This document shows, piece after piece, positions 1 through 5,821 of a DNA stretch of 8,980 nucleotides (the stretch's first letter is position 1; each line of letters opens with the position of its first letter). The notes under the pieces were generated by a model that saw only the letters and a list, made by a program, of their open reading frames with translations, was not told where the DNA came from and did no database searches. The translations under genes and the position numbers were made by a program. The DNA lies in contig JAIRSD010000101.1 in NCBI GenBank assembly GCA_031255615.1, positions 1 through 8,980 on the forward strand, written 5' to 3'. Origin of the DNA: Treponema sp. (GTDB taxonomy: Bacteria > Spirochaetota > Spirochaetia > Treponematales > Breznakiellaceae).

Positions 1-1410
1 ACCGCCGCCGGTTCCTTTGATCTACGGATCGACAACGTTAAGACCGGGGAGAAGGTCCCCATCGCCGGAAACCGCCGGGTAAAGGTCCTGCTTTCCAATA
101 TGGGGGCCATCAGCACCGAGTACATGGGGGCCGCGGTGCGGCAGCTTGGGATCAACGCGGAGGCCCTGCCGGTGGCTACGGCCAAGACGGTGCAGCTTGC
201 CAGGGCCCACGCCTCCGGCAAGGAGTGCGTCCCCAGCCACCTGGTTTTGGGCAGCGCCTTGCAGTTTTTCTTTGGGGAAAAGTACCGCAAGGACGAGCTG
301 TACCTCCTTTTTGTGCCCATCACCACCGGGCCCTGCCGGACGGGCCAGTATTATGTGTTCTACGAAAACCTGTTCCGGGATATGCGGCTGGAAAACGTGG
401 TGATCTTTATCCTCTCCGCCGACAATTCCTACACCGAACTGGGGCCCGGCTTTGCCAGGGAGATGTGGAAGGGCCTGGTCCTGTCCGACTACCTCAAAGA
501 TATTCAGACCAGCCTGAAGGCACTGGCCCGGGACCCGGTCCAGGCCCTGGAGGATTATGAAACATCCTGGCGCCGGGTGATGCGGGCGGTGGAGCATAGG
601 CCGAAGGATATTTGGAAGGAACTCCGGCAGGTGGCCCTGGACGTAAAAAAGATACCCCTTAAACGGCGGCTTGAGGATTGCCCCCGGGTCCTTATCGTGG
701 GGGAGATCTACGTGCGGCGGGACGATTTTGCCGTGGGGGAACTGACGGACCTGATGAGCGAGCGGGGGATCGTGGTAAAGGTGGCGGGAATTTCCGAGTG
801 GATTCACTACCTGGACTTTGTCCGGGAATACGCCCTGAAAAAACTTATCGCCCTGCGGAAACCCGGCCGGCGGATCTTTTCCAAACCCTGGCGGGATCTT
901 AAGAAACTGGGCCTGGAGGAATGGTGGAAACATGCGGTGGAGAAGAAGATCATCGCCATCCTTGAACCCACGGGCCTGGTCCCGGAAACCCCCCACGACA
1001 TGCGGGAAATCATGCGCTACACCCAGGAACACTTTGTGAACCTGGAATTGAATTCGGAGATCGCCGTGTCCTCCGGTTCCGCGGCGGCGGCCATGGGCCA
1101 CGGTTACTCGGGGATCGTGAACATCAGCCCCTTCGCCTGCCTTATCGGGCGGGTTATCGAGGGAATCTTTAGCCCCTGGGCCCGGGAGCGGAACTATCCC
1201 ACCCTTTCGGTGGAGGTAGACGGGAATCTCCTGCCCCCCAATATCGTGAACAAACTCAATATTTTCATGGTAAACGTGCTGCGCTTTAAGGGGGGGGACG
1301 ATCTTTCCGGCCTGGTGGACCCCGCCGGCAGGAAGGCCGGGGACAGCCGGACCCGGCGTTTCGGTTCCGCCGGAAACAACCCCCGGGAAAAAACGGCGGT
1401 AGGGGAATAA
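1..1410 (+). CDS. CoA-substrate-specific enzyme activase, giant 2-hydroxyacyl-CoA dehydratase-activator family (3' part only)
   Basis: The reading frame is open from the first base, so this is the C-terminal 469 residues of a longer protein; the start lies outside the window. The visible part resembles the C-terminal HgdB-like/DUF2229-type region of the large activase proteins (usually about 1,400 residues or more). These join ATP-dependent HgdC-type electron-injecting domains to dehydratase-like domains and use iron-sulfur clusters to drive 2-hydroxyacyl-CoA dehydratase-type reductions in anaerobes. Family-like landmarks are SGKECVPSH (Cys codon 226-228), TGPCRTGQYY (Cys codon 334-336), DCPRVLIVGEIYVRRD (Cys codon 679-681) and NISPFACLIGRVIEG near the end. 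These cysteines are plausible cluster ligands, which is inference. The last roughly 36 residues, after a run of eight Gs at 1290-1297, are polar and low in complexity. cysE follows after 12 bp, suggesting co-transcription. The physiological substrate cannot be told from this fragment. Confidence 0.85.
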   Translation, partial: TAAGSFDLRIDNVKTGEKVPIAGNRRVKVLLSNMGAISTEYMGAAVRQLGINAEALPVATAKTVQLARAHASGKECVPSHLVLGSALQFFFGEKYRKDELYLLFVPITTGPCRTGQYYVFYENLFRDMRLENVVIFILSADNSYTELGPGFAREMWKGLVLSDYLKDIQTSLKALARDPVQALEDYETSWRRVMRAVEHRPKDIWKELRQVALDVKKIPLKRRLEDCPRVLIVGEIYVRRDDFAVGELTDLMSERGIVVKVAGISEWIHYLDFVREYALKKLIALRKPGRRIFSKPWRDLKKLGLEEWWKHAVEKKIIAILEPTGLVPETPHDMREIMRYTQEHFVNLELNSEIAVSSGSAAAAMGHGYSGIVNISPFACLIGRVIEGIFSPWARERNYPTLSVEVDGNLLPPNIVNKLNIFMVNVLRFKGGDDLSGLVDPAGRKAGDSRTRRFGSAGNNPREKTAVGE

Positions 1411-1422
1411 CGGGACGGGGGT

Positions 1423-2331
1423 ATGCGGCGTTTACAGAGAAGCATCGACGCCCTGATGGATTCCTACAGTTCCTTCGGCCTGGTGAACCATTCGGGGGCG
1501 GTGAATCTGCCCAGCCGGGCCAGCATCGAGGATATTCTACAGGGCCTGACCGAACTCATCTTCCCCGGTTTTTGGGAAGACCAGGTCCTGAACCACGACA
1601 ACCTGAGCCTTATTACCGGGGAAAAGATGAACCACCTGGCCCGGGAACTGATCCGGGAGGTGGAAAAGAGCCTTGCCTTTTCCGTCAGGAATCCCGCCGC
1701 CCAGGACCCCGTCCTGGCCCCCTGCGGCAGCGAAAGCTGCCACGCGGCGGCGGAGCTGGTTGTGGAATCCTTCTTCGAGGAGCTTCCCCGGATCCGGGGG
1801 GCCCTGAATTTGGACATGAAGGCCGCCTTCCGGGGGGACCCGGCGGCCAAGAGTTTTGAGGAGGTGATCCTCTCCTATCCCGGCTTTTCCGCGATCACCG
1901 TACACCGGCTGGCCCACTTTTTCTGGCACGCCGGGGTGCCCCTGATTCCCCGGATGATGAGCGAACTGGTCCACGGCCGCACGGGGATCGACATCCATCC
2001 CGGAGCCAGCATCGGGGAGTCCTTTTTTATCGACCACGGCACGGGGGTGGTGATTGGGGAAACCACGCTGATCGGCAAAAACGTGAAGCTCTACCAGGGC
2101 GTCACCCTGGGGGCCCTTTCGATAAAGAAGGAGGAGGGAAACCGCAAGCGCCACCCTACCATCGAGGACGACGTGACCATCTATTCCAACGCCACCATCC
2201 TGGGGGGCGACACGGTGATTGGCCGGGGCAGCATCATCGGCGGCAACGTGTGGATTATCTCCCCGGTGCCGGCGGACACCACGGTCTACACCCGGGCCGG
2301 GGAACAGTTGATAAGGACCAGGCAGGTCTAA
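1423..2331 (+). CDS. cysE: Serine O-acetyltransferase (EpsC/CysE type)
   Basis: The 302-residue cytoplasmic enzyme transfers acetyl from acetyl-CoA to L-serine, giving O-acetylserine, the first step of cysteine synthesis. The N-terminal half (about residues 1-150) is helical and longer than in E. coli CysE (273 aa), as in the EpsC-type enzymes of anaerobes. From about residue 185 a left-handed beta-helix of hexapeptide repeats is visible (GIDIHPGASIG, GVVIGETTLIG, DDVTIYSNATILGG, DTVIGRGSIIGG). Both catalytic histidines are recognisable: His205 in DHGTGVVIGET and His244 in RKRHPTIEDD. The C-terminus ends TRQV, without the long tail that carries the terminal Ile in classic CysE, so cysteine-synthase docking or feedback control cannot be predicted. 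The ATG at 1423 sits behind a G-rich stretch rather than a clear AGGAGG. The gene lies 12 bp after the activase and 3 bp before era, so it is probably translationally coupled to both. Confidence 0.95.
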   Translation: MRRLQRSIDALMDSYSSFGLVNHSGAVNLPSRASIEDILQGLTELIFPGFWEDQVLNHDNLSLITGEKMNHLARELIREVEKSLAFSVRNPAAQDPVLAPCGSESCHAAAELVVESFFEELPRIRGALNLDMKAAFRGDPAAKSFEEVILSYPGFSAITVHRLAHFFWHAGVPLIPRMMSELVHGRTGIDIHPGASIGESFFIDHGTGVVIGETTLIGKNVKLYQGVTLGALSIKKEEGNRKRHPTIEDDVTIYSNATILGGDTVIGRGSIIGGNVWIISPVPADTTVYTRAGEQLIRTRQV

Positions 2332-2334
2332 GCC

Positions 2335-3291
2335 TTGGAGGGGCAAAAAAAATCCGCCTTTGTGGCGGTGGTAGGCCGGCCTTCGGTGGGAAAATCCACC
2401 CTGGTCAACCTTATCTGCGGCCAAAAGGTGGCAATCGTAAGCCCCGTGCCCCAGACTACCCGGAACGCCATCCGGGGAATCTACACCGAAGACCGGGGGC
2501 AGCTTATTTTTGTGGATACCCCGGGTCGGCACCGGTCGGAGAGAAAGCTCAACCGGAAACTTATCTCCGTCTCCGACCGCAGCATGGGGGAGGCGGATGT
2601 TATCCTCTATGTGCTGGACGCCCTCCGGCCCCCCGGCCCGGAGGAGGAAGCCGTCGTCCGGGCCCTGGCCCCCTTCGCGGACAAAACCCTGGGGGCGATC
2701 AACAAGATGGACGGCAAGGGGGCGGATGCCGGAGGGCTTGAGGCCTTTCTGCGGGAACGTCTGTGGCCCGGCGACGCCGCCTCCCCCAACAGCGGGACCC
2801 TTTCCCCCGGCGGCGAGCCCCGGCGCTGGGTGGCAATTTCCGCCCTGGAAAAGCGGGGCATAGGGGAACTCCTGTCCCGGCTTTTTGATATGGCCCCCGG
2901 AGGGGAGGCCTTTTATCCGGGGGATTACTATACCGATCAGGAAGTAAGTTTTCGGATCGCCGAAATTATCCGGGAGAAGGCCATCGCCCGCCTGCGGGAG
3001 GAGCTGCCCCATTCCATTTACGTTGACGTGGCGGACCTGGAACTCCGGGATCCTCCCGCCGCCGGGGGGGCGAAACGGCTTTGGGTCCGGGCCTTCATCG
3101 TCACCGAGCGGGAGTCCCAAAAGGGCATGGTGGTGGGGAAAGGGGGGACCCTGATCAAGGCTATCCGCCAGGCCGCCCAAAGGGACCTGGACGCCGTATT
3201 CGACTGGAAGGTGGACCTGGACCTGCGGGTGAAGACCGCCGGAGACTGGCGGCATAACGACGCCCTCCTGAAGCGGCTTATCGACCGATAG
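2335..3291 (+). CDS. era: GTPase Era, 16S rRNA-binding ribosome assembly factor
   Basis: Era (318 aa) binds the 3' end of 16S rRNA and acts late in 30S subunit assembly. All GTPase boxes are present: G1 GRPSVGKS (residues 14-21), G2 threonines in PQTTRNAIRG (about 41-42), G3 DTPG (61-64), G4 NKMD (123-126) and G5 SAL (169-171). The C-terminal KH domain carries the GxxG loop in VVGKGGTLIKAI (about 267-277) and ends with the family's Trp-Arg-x-x-Asp-x-x-Leu-Leu-x-x-Leu pattern. Residues 145-163 form a Pro/Gly/Ser-rich insertion between G4 and G5. No ATG lies in a usable place: the frame starts at TTG 2335, 3 bp after the cysE stop, with AGGCAGG at 2320-2326 as a reasonable ribosome-binding site. 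A run of eight As (2345-2352) covers codons 4-6. It is the last gene of the activase-cysE-era run and converges on thrH. Confidence 0.97.
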   Translation: MEGQKKSAFVAVVGRPSVGKSTLVNLICGQKVAIVSPVPQTTRNAIRGIYTEDRGQLIFVDTPGRHRSERKLNRKLISVSDRSMGEADVILYVLDALRPPGPEEEAVVRALAPFADKTLGAINKMDGKGADAGGLEAFLRERLWPGDAASPNSGTLSPGGEPRRWVAISALEKRGIGELLSRLFDMAPGGEAFYPGDYYTDQEVSFRIAEIIREKAIARLREELPHSIYVDVADLELRDPPAAGGAKRLWVRAFIVTERESQKGMVVGKGGTLIKAIRQAAQRDLDAVFDWKVDLDLRVKTAGDWRHNDALLKRLIDR

Positions 3292-3292
3292 G

Positions 3293-3314
3293 TTATCGAT
3301 CGATAAATTTATCG
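3293..3314. other. Two overlapping perfect palindromes between era and thrH
   Basis: TTATCGATCGATAA (3293-3306) and CGATAAATTTATCG (3301-3314) are both perfect 14-bp palindromes that share six bases. The heptamer TTATCGA occurs three times at 15-16 bp spacing (3278, 3293, 3309), the first inside the era stop region. The sites fill most of the 32-bp gap between the convergent genes. They are AT-rich compared with everything around them. They could form alternative small hairpins acting as a weak two-way terminator, or be a protein-binding site. No T-tract typical of an intrinsic terminator follows. Confidence 0.4.
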
Positions 3315-3323
3315 AAGTTAGGC

Positions 3324-3941
3324 TTATCCAGCGGCAGGATCCGCCAAAAACCCTTCGATCCGTTCAAGGAGCCCGTCAAAATCCTCCTCCCGGGGAATAT
3401 CGGGGTAGTCCAGGCGGATCCGGTCCGGGGCCCGGAACAGGCAGCCCCCGTCGGCCTCGTTGATCATGTTAAGGTCGTTAAAGGAATCCCCCGCGGCGAA
3501 GACCCGCATATTGAGGGACCGAAGGGCCGCCACGGCGCGCCTCTTTCCGTCCCCTTGGCGCAGCCGGTAGCCGGTAACCCTCCCGTCTTCCCCGGCGGCG
3601 ATGCGGTTGCAGAAAAGGGTGGGGTAGCCCAGTTTCGCCATCAGGGGCCTGGCGAACTGCTCGAAGGTATCGGACAGGATGATAAGCTGGGTCCGCGCCC
3701 GCAGCTTCGCGCAAAATTCCACCGCCCCCGGCAGCGGGTCCATCCCCCCAATCACCCGCTGAATATCGGGCAGCTTAAGCCCGTGCCGCTCCAGCAGGTC
3801 GATGCGGAACCGCATCAGCCTGTCATAGTCCGGCTCGTCCCGGGTGGTCCGCCGGAATTCGGGAATCCCCGCAGCCTCGGCAAAGGCAATCCAAATTTCA
3901 GGAACCAGCACCCCCTCAAGGTCAAGGCAAACCACATCCAT
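3324..3941 (-). CDS. thrH: Phosphoserine phosphatase / homoserine phosphotransferase ThrH (HAD family)
   Basis: This 205-residue HAD-superfamily enzyme has the same length as Pseudomonas ThrH and matches it closely from residue 1. ThrH hydrolyses phosphoserine to serine and can pass the phosphate to homoserine, feeding threonine synthesis. The N-terminal box reads CLDLEGVLVPEIW (nucleophile Asp7, Glu9 in place of the usual second Asp, as in ThrH). Motif II is LSDTF (Ser90), motif III Lys133 in GDGKRRAV, and motif IV AAGDSFNDLNM (Asp152, Asp156). An ATG in the same frame at 4013 would add 24 Pro/Arg-rich residues with no family counterpart. The ATG at 3941 has GGAGG four bases upstream (3946-3950) and gives the family N-terminus, so it was chosen. 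The gene is transcribed alone, convergent with era, from a repeat-rich upstream region. Confidence 0.93.
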   Translation of the reverse strand: MDVVCLDLEGVLVPEIWIAFAEAAGIPEFRRTTRDEPDYDRLMRFRIDLLERHGLKLPDIQRVIGGMDPLPGAVEFCAKLRARTQLIILSDTFEQFARPLMAKLGYPTLFCNRIAAGEDGRVTGYRLRQGDGKRRAVAALRSLNMRVFAAGDSFNDLNMINEADGGCLFRAPDRIRLDYPDIPREEDFDGLLERIEGFLADPAAG

Positions 3942-3984
3942 GCGTCCTCCACCCGGCCCCCGGAGGGGCCTTTGTTTCGGGGCC

Positions 3985-3993
3985 ACCATAGCA
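3985..3993 (-). promoter_or_regulatory. Candidate extended -10 promoter of thrH
   Basis: On the minus strand the sequence reads TGCTATGGT, an extended -10 (TG-n-TATGGT) placing transcription start near 3978 and giving a leader of about 37 nt. The leader can form a 6-bp hairpin (GGCCCC/GGGGCC, 3955-3970) just before the ribosome-binding site. No convincing -35 was seen. The same TG-n-TAT pattern precedes birA and serS. Confidence 0.4.
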
Positions 3994-4050
3994 CAGGGGA
4001 AGGGAGGAGGCAAGCCCGCCCAATTCCCGGTTTAGAAAAGCATAATGTAT

Positions 4051-4157
4051 GTATGTTGGGCGCATCCCCGGCGCTCCGCGCCGGGGACCGGGCTATCCGC
4101 TCTAACAAAAACCCTGCGGGTTTTTGTTCCGCTCCTATCCCTTGCGCGGGCGCGAAA
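4051..4157 (-). repeat. Structured repeat element A, copy 1
   Basis: Read on the minus strand, this copy matches 5884-5978 (+) almost base for base outside one hairpin, and its first part matches 8948-8970 (+). Proposed layout 5' to 3': GCGC, then GGGATA, a purine-rich segment GGAGCGG, an 11-bp stem AACAAAAACCC/GGGTTTTTGTT with a 3-nt loop (4104-4128), then AGAGCGGATAGCCC. A second hairpin follows (4065-4087, 10-bp stem, 3-nt loop), then GCGC and CCAACATAC. GGGATA can pair with TAGCCC around one A-G mismatch, and the two GCGC ends can close the structure. The element is oriented toward thrH and ends 110 nt before its start codon. Bases 4150-4157 extend the match to copy 3 only. Confidence 0.85.
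4104..4128. terminator. Terminator-like hairpin inside element A copy 1
   Basis: A perfect 11-bp stem (AACAAAAACCC/GGGTTTTTGTT) encloses a TGC loop. Both strands show a short GC core followed by a T-run within the stem, so it could stop transcription in either direction. Because the T-run is part of the stem, this is not a textbook intrinsic terminator. Confidence 0.45.
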
Positions 4158-4183
4158 CGGCATCCCAGCCGGTTAGCGCCTTC

Positions 4184-4212
4184 TGAGTTGCCGCGCTCCG
4201 CCCGGCAACTCA
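4184..4212. repeat. 10-bp hairpin with CGCTCCG-containing loop
   Basis: TGAGTTGCCG (4184-4193) pairs perfectly with CGGCAACTCA (4203-4212) across a 9-nt loop. The loop segment contains CGCTCCG, which also lies at the apex of the unrelated stem at 4065-4087. It belongs to the hairpin array adjoining element A copy 1. Confidence 0.6.
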
Positions 4213-4230
4213 AGGAATCTCCCCGCCGTA

Positions 4231-4284
4231 TGGGGTTTCGCTTCGCGAAACTCCGCCAAAACCAAAACGCGGGGCGTTTCGGTT
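4231..4284 (+). repeat. Double-hairpin repeat B, copy 1
   Basis: Two adjacent hairpins occur here. The first is GTTTCGC/GCGAAAC with a TTC loop (4235-4251), extendable to 10 bp outward with one G-T pair. The second is an 11-position stem AACCAAAACGC/GCGTTTCGGTT with one mismatch and a GGG loop (4260-4284). The same order, spacing and linker (CTCCGCC) recur at 4745-4804. No open frame is shared between the copies, so this is read as a structured non-coding repeat. Confidence 0.7.
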
Positions 4285-4293
4285 CACCGCCCC

Positions 4294-4313
4294 TGCCGGC
4301 CTCCCTGCCGGCA
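4294..4313 (-). repeat. Constant-loop hairpin (AGGGAG loop), copy 1
   Basis: The arms TGCCGGC and GCCGGCA pair over 7 bp; the loop reads AGGGAG on the minus strand. Hairpins with the same loop but different stems occur at 5708-5725 and 5782-5799 on the plus strand. In both places the hairpin lies at the outer edge of an array that leads toward element A. Confidence 0.6.
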
Positions 4314-4347
4314 TAGCTTTCGCTTTCTCATACCTTGCCTGCACCAC

Positions 4348-4511
4348 ATCACCGGATAAGCGAAAGAACCGAGAACAGGAAGATAAACCACGAAGGCGCA
4401 CAAAGGCGAACTGCGGCTCGCCAGGAACAAGAAGGAATGAAAAAAAGATTCTAATCCTCGCCTTCGTGGTAAATTTCTTCCGCCCGCATATCTGATTTTT
4501 TAGACTAAGCG
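4348..4511 (+). repeat. MITE-like direct repeat C, copy 1
   Basis: The unit starts near ATCACCGGATAAG. It contains a 12-bp perfect inverted repeat ACCACGAAGGCG/CGCCTTCGTGGT (4387-4398 and 4459-4470) and ends with a tail running through TTTCTTCCGCCCGC to CTAAGCG. The inner GGCGAACTGCGGCTCGCC forms an imperfect hairpin. It carries no coding frame. Inverted repeats of the CCACGAAG...CTTCGTGG kind are recalled as common dispersed elements in many bacteria; family membership was not checked. Confidence 0.75.
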
Positions 4512-4537
4512 ACCTACTAGTGCCTTGATCACCCTAA

Positions 4538-4717
4538 ATCACGGATAAGAGAAACGACTGGGAATAAGAATGTTAACCACGAAGGCGCACCAGGGCGAGC
4601 TGCGGCTCGCCAGGAACACGAAGGAATGAAATGGCGCCTTCAATCCCCGCCTTCGTGCGCCTTCCTCGCCTTCGTGGTAAATTTCTTCCGCCCGCATATC
4701 TGATTTTTAGGCTAAGC
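4538..4717 (+). repeat. MITE-like direct repeat C, copy 2
   Basis: This is a second copy in the same orientation, about 189 bp downstream. The 12-bp terminal inverted repeat is intact (4576-4587 and 4667-4678), and the inner hairpin is now perfect (GGCGAGC/GCTCGCC). An extra CCTTCGTGCG-type unit near the right end makes it about 18 bp longer than copy 1. The right tail (about 4679-4717) is almost identical to that of copy 1, which argues for recent duplication or gene conversion. It lies upstream of repeat B copy 2 and birA. Confidence 0.75.
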
Positions 4718-4744
4718 GGCAACGCAAAGATATTACTCCCTGTG

Positions 4745-4804
4745 TGGAGTTTCGCGTTCCATCGCGAAACTCCGCCGGACCAAAATGTGAAGCGTTTTGG
4801 TCCG
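4745..4804 (+). repeat. Double-hairpin repeat B, copy 2
   Basis: The first hairpin has an 11-bp perfect stem GGAGTTTCGCG/CGCGAAACTCC and a 6-nt loop (4746-4773). The second has CGGACCAAAA/TTTTGGTCCG (4776-4785, 4795-4804), extendable inward by U-G, G-C and U-G pairs to a GAA loop if transcribed. It corresponds to 4231-4284; several base changes between the copies keep pairing. It ends about 30 bp before the predicted birA -10 box, so it could influence birA transcription or end upstream transcripts. Confidence 0.7.
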
Positions 4805-4833
4805 CTGCGCCCTGCCGTTTCCGGGCTGCGTCG

Positions 4834-4842
4834 TGGTATCAT
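4834..4842 (+). promoter_or_regulatory. Candidate extended -10 promoter of birA
   Basis: TGGTATCAT fits an extended -10 (TG-n-TATCAT), with transcription start expected near 4849 and a leader of about 28 nt. The -35 region is poor. The ribosome-binding site GGAGG lies at 4866-4870, six bases before the ATG. Confidence 0.4.
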
Positions 4843-4876
4843 CGGCGGAGAGAATAGGGAAAAACGGAGGAGTCCC

Positions 4877-5686
4877 ATGAAAACGAGACCCCTTGCCAAC
4901 CCCTTTGGGGGCCCCGTGTACCATGCGGAAACCCTGTCCAGCACCATGGACGCCGCCCGTGAACTGGCCGCCGGAGGGGCCCCCCACGGAACGGTGATCT
5001 GCGCGGACTTTCAGGAGGCCGGGAGGGGGAGGACCAGGGGCCGGCCCTGGCTGGGGGACCGGGGGGACAATCTTTTTTTTACGATTCTGTTCCGTTACGG
5101 TTCCTCCCTCCCCTCCGTTCTGACCCTGCGGACCGGCCTGGCGGTATCCCGGGCCGTCGAAACCTTTGCCCCCCCCCTGGCCGGCCTGCTGCGGATAAAG
5201 TGGCCCAACGACCTGCTGATCCTCCTCCCCTCCGGGGCCCGGAAGGCCGCGGGGATTCTTGCCGAGTCCGACGGCAGCGTCCTGTTCACCGGCATCGGGG
5301 TCAACCTATGCCAGGGGGACTTTCCCCCGGAGCTTCGGCGCAAGGCTACCAGCTTAAGGCTCTCCCTGCGGGAACTGGGGCTGGAGGAGGGGCTGGAGGG
5401 GGAGCCCCGCTTTAGCCTTTTGGAACGGATACTGGCTTTTCTCCACCGAGAGCTTGCGGGGCCGGAGGCCGGGGAATCCGGCCTTCCGGGCGGCTGGCGG
5501 CGGCGGCTGGAGGAACGGCTTTACCTGAAGGGGGAACGGGTCCGCTTTATCGCCGGTCCGGCGGATTCGGGGCAGGCCGTGGAAGGGCGGCTCCTGGGCA
5601 TCGGCCCCGGTGGGGAACTCCTCATCCTCCCCGACGGCGGCTCTGAAACGCGGGCCTTTATCGCCGGAGAACTGGATCTTTCTTAA
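4877..5686 (+). CDS. birA: Biotin--[acetyl-CoA-carboxylase] ligase, monofunctional (class I)
   Basis: This 269-residue enzyme activates biotin with ATP and attaches it to a lysine of biotin-dependent carboxylases or decarboxylases. Family motifs are visible in order: SSTMDAARELA (21-31), the biotinyl-AMP loop GRGRTRGRPW (49-58, one residue longer than the E. coli GRGRRGRKW), NLFFT (65-69), KWPNDLL (108-114), the lysine of ARKAAGILAES (Lys123) and TGIGVNL (138-144). A short C-terminal domain follows from about residue 215. There is no N-terminal helix-turn-helix, so this version should not act as the biotin repressor. The frame extends upstream to 4631 through repeats C and B. The ATG at 4877, behind GGAGG (4866-4870), gives the family length and was chosen. 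A run of eight Ts (5073-5080) encodes part of NLFFT. The gene stands alone between two repeat-rich regions. Confidence 0.94.
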   Translation: MKTRPLANPFGGPVYHAETLSSTMDAARELAAGGAPHGTVICADFQEAGRGRTRGRPWLGDRGDNLFFTILFRYGSSLPSVLTLRTGLAVSRAVETFAPPLAGLLRIKWPNDLLILLPSGARKAAGILAESDGSVLFTGIGVNLCQGDFPPELRRKATSLRLSLRELGLEEGLEGEPRFSLLERILAFLHRELAGPEAGESGLPGGWRRRLEERLYLKGERVRFIAGPADSGQAVEGRLLGIGPGGELLILPDGGSETRAFIAGELDLS

Positions 5687-5707
5687 CCCCGGCGGGGCGC
5701 GGGGCTT

Positions 5708-5725
5708 CGCGGCAGGGAGGCCGCG
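5708..5725 (+). repeat. Constant-loop hairpin (AGGGAG loop), copy 2
   Basis: A 6-bp stem CGCGGC/GCCGCG encloses AGGGAG. It lies 22 bp after the birA stop, in a GC-rich stretch with no T-tract, so it is not an obvious terminator. The loop is identical to those at 4294-4313 (-) and 5782-5799 (+); the stem is different. Confidence 0.5.
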
Positions 5726-5781
5726 TCCCGGTGCTGCCCCGCGCCGGCCCGCAAGGGCGGGCGAAAAATTGAAGGGGCCCC

Positions 5782-5799
5782 GCCGGCAGGGAGGCCGGT
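5782..5799 (+). repeat. Constant-loop hairpin (AGGGAG loop), copy 3
   Basis: GCCGG-type arms (5 Watson-Crick pairs plus one G-T, counting from the C-G next to the loop) enclose AGGGAG. Seventeen bases around the loop match the reverse complement of the copy at 4294-4313. Nearby are small hairpins such as GCCC-GCAA-GGGC at 5747-5758 and AGGGC/GCCCT at 5802-5813. Confidence 0.5.
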
Positions 5800-5821
5800 C
5801 CAGGGCGGGCCCTCCTGTTTT

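Noticed and set aside
22..1101. Open frame of 359 codons on the minus strand opposite the activase
   Set aside because: It is a shadow of the activase frame, with Pro/His/Gly-rich composition and no recognisable domain.
1537..3255. Open frame of 572 codons on the minus strand across cysE and era
   Set aside because: It is antisense to two clear enzymes with all motifs intact; the translation is rich in Gly, Pro, His, Gln and Asp with no family pattern, as expected for a shadow frame in GC-rich DNA.
3942..4013. Upstream start for thrH adding 24 residues
   Set aside because: The extension is Pro/Arg-rich, overlaps the predicted promoter and ribosome-binding site, and has no counterpart in ThrH of 205 residues.
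3555..4316. Open frame on the plus strand from inside thrH into the repeats
   Set aside because: It overlaps thrH antisense and continues through element A and repeat B; no homology pattern is visible.
4051..4330. tRNA or known small RNA gene
   Set aside because: No cloverleaf, TTCGAATC-like T-loop or CCA end was found; the hairpins do not match a class I can name.
4348..4717. CRISPR array
   Set aside because: There are only two long imperfect copies with an inner inverted repeat, with no short regular repeats, unique spacers or cas genes.
4631..4876. Upstream extension of the birA frame
   Set aside because: It is encoded by repeats C and B; the ATG at 4877 has GGAGG and gives the family N-terminus.
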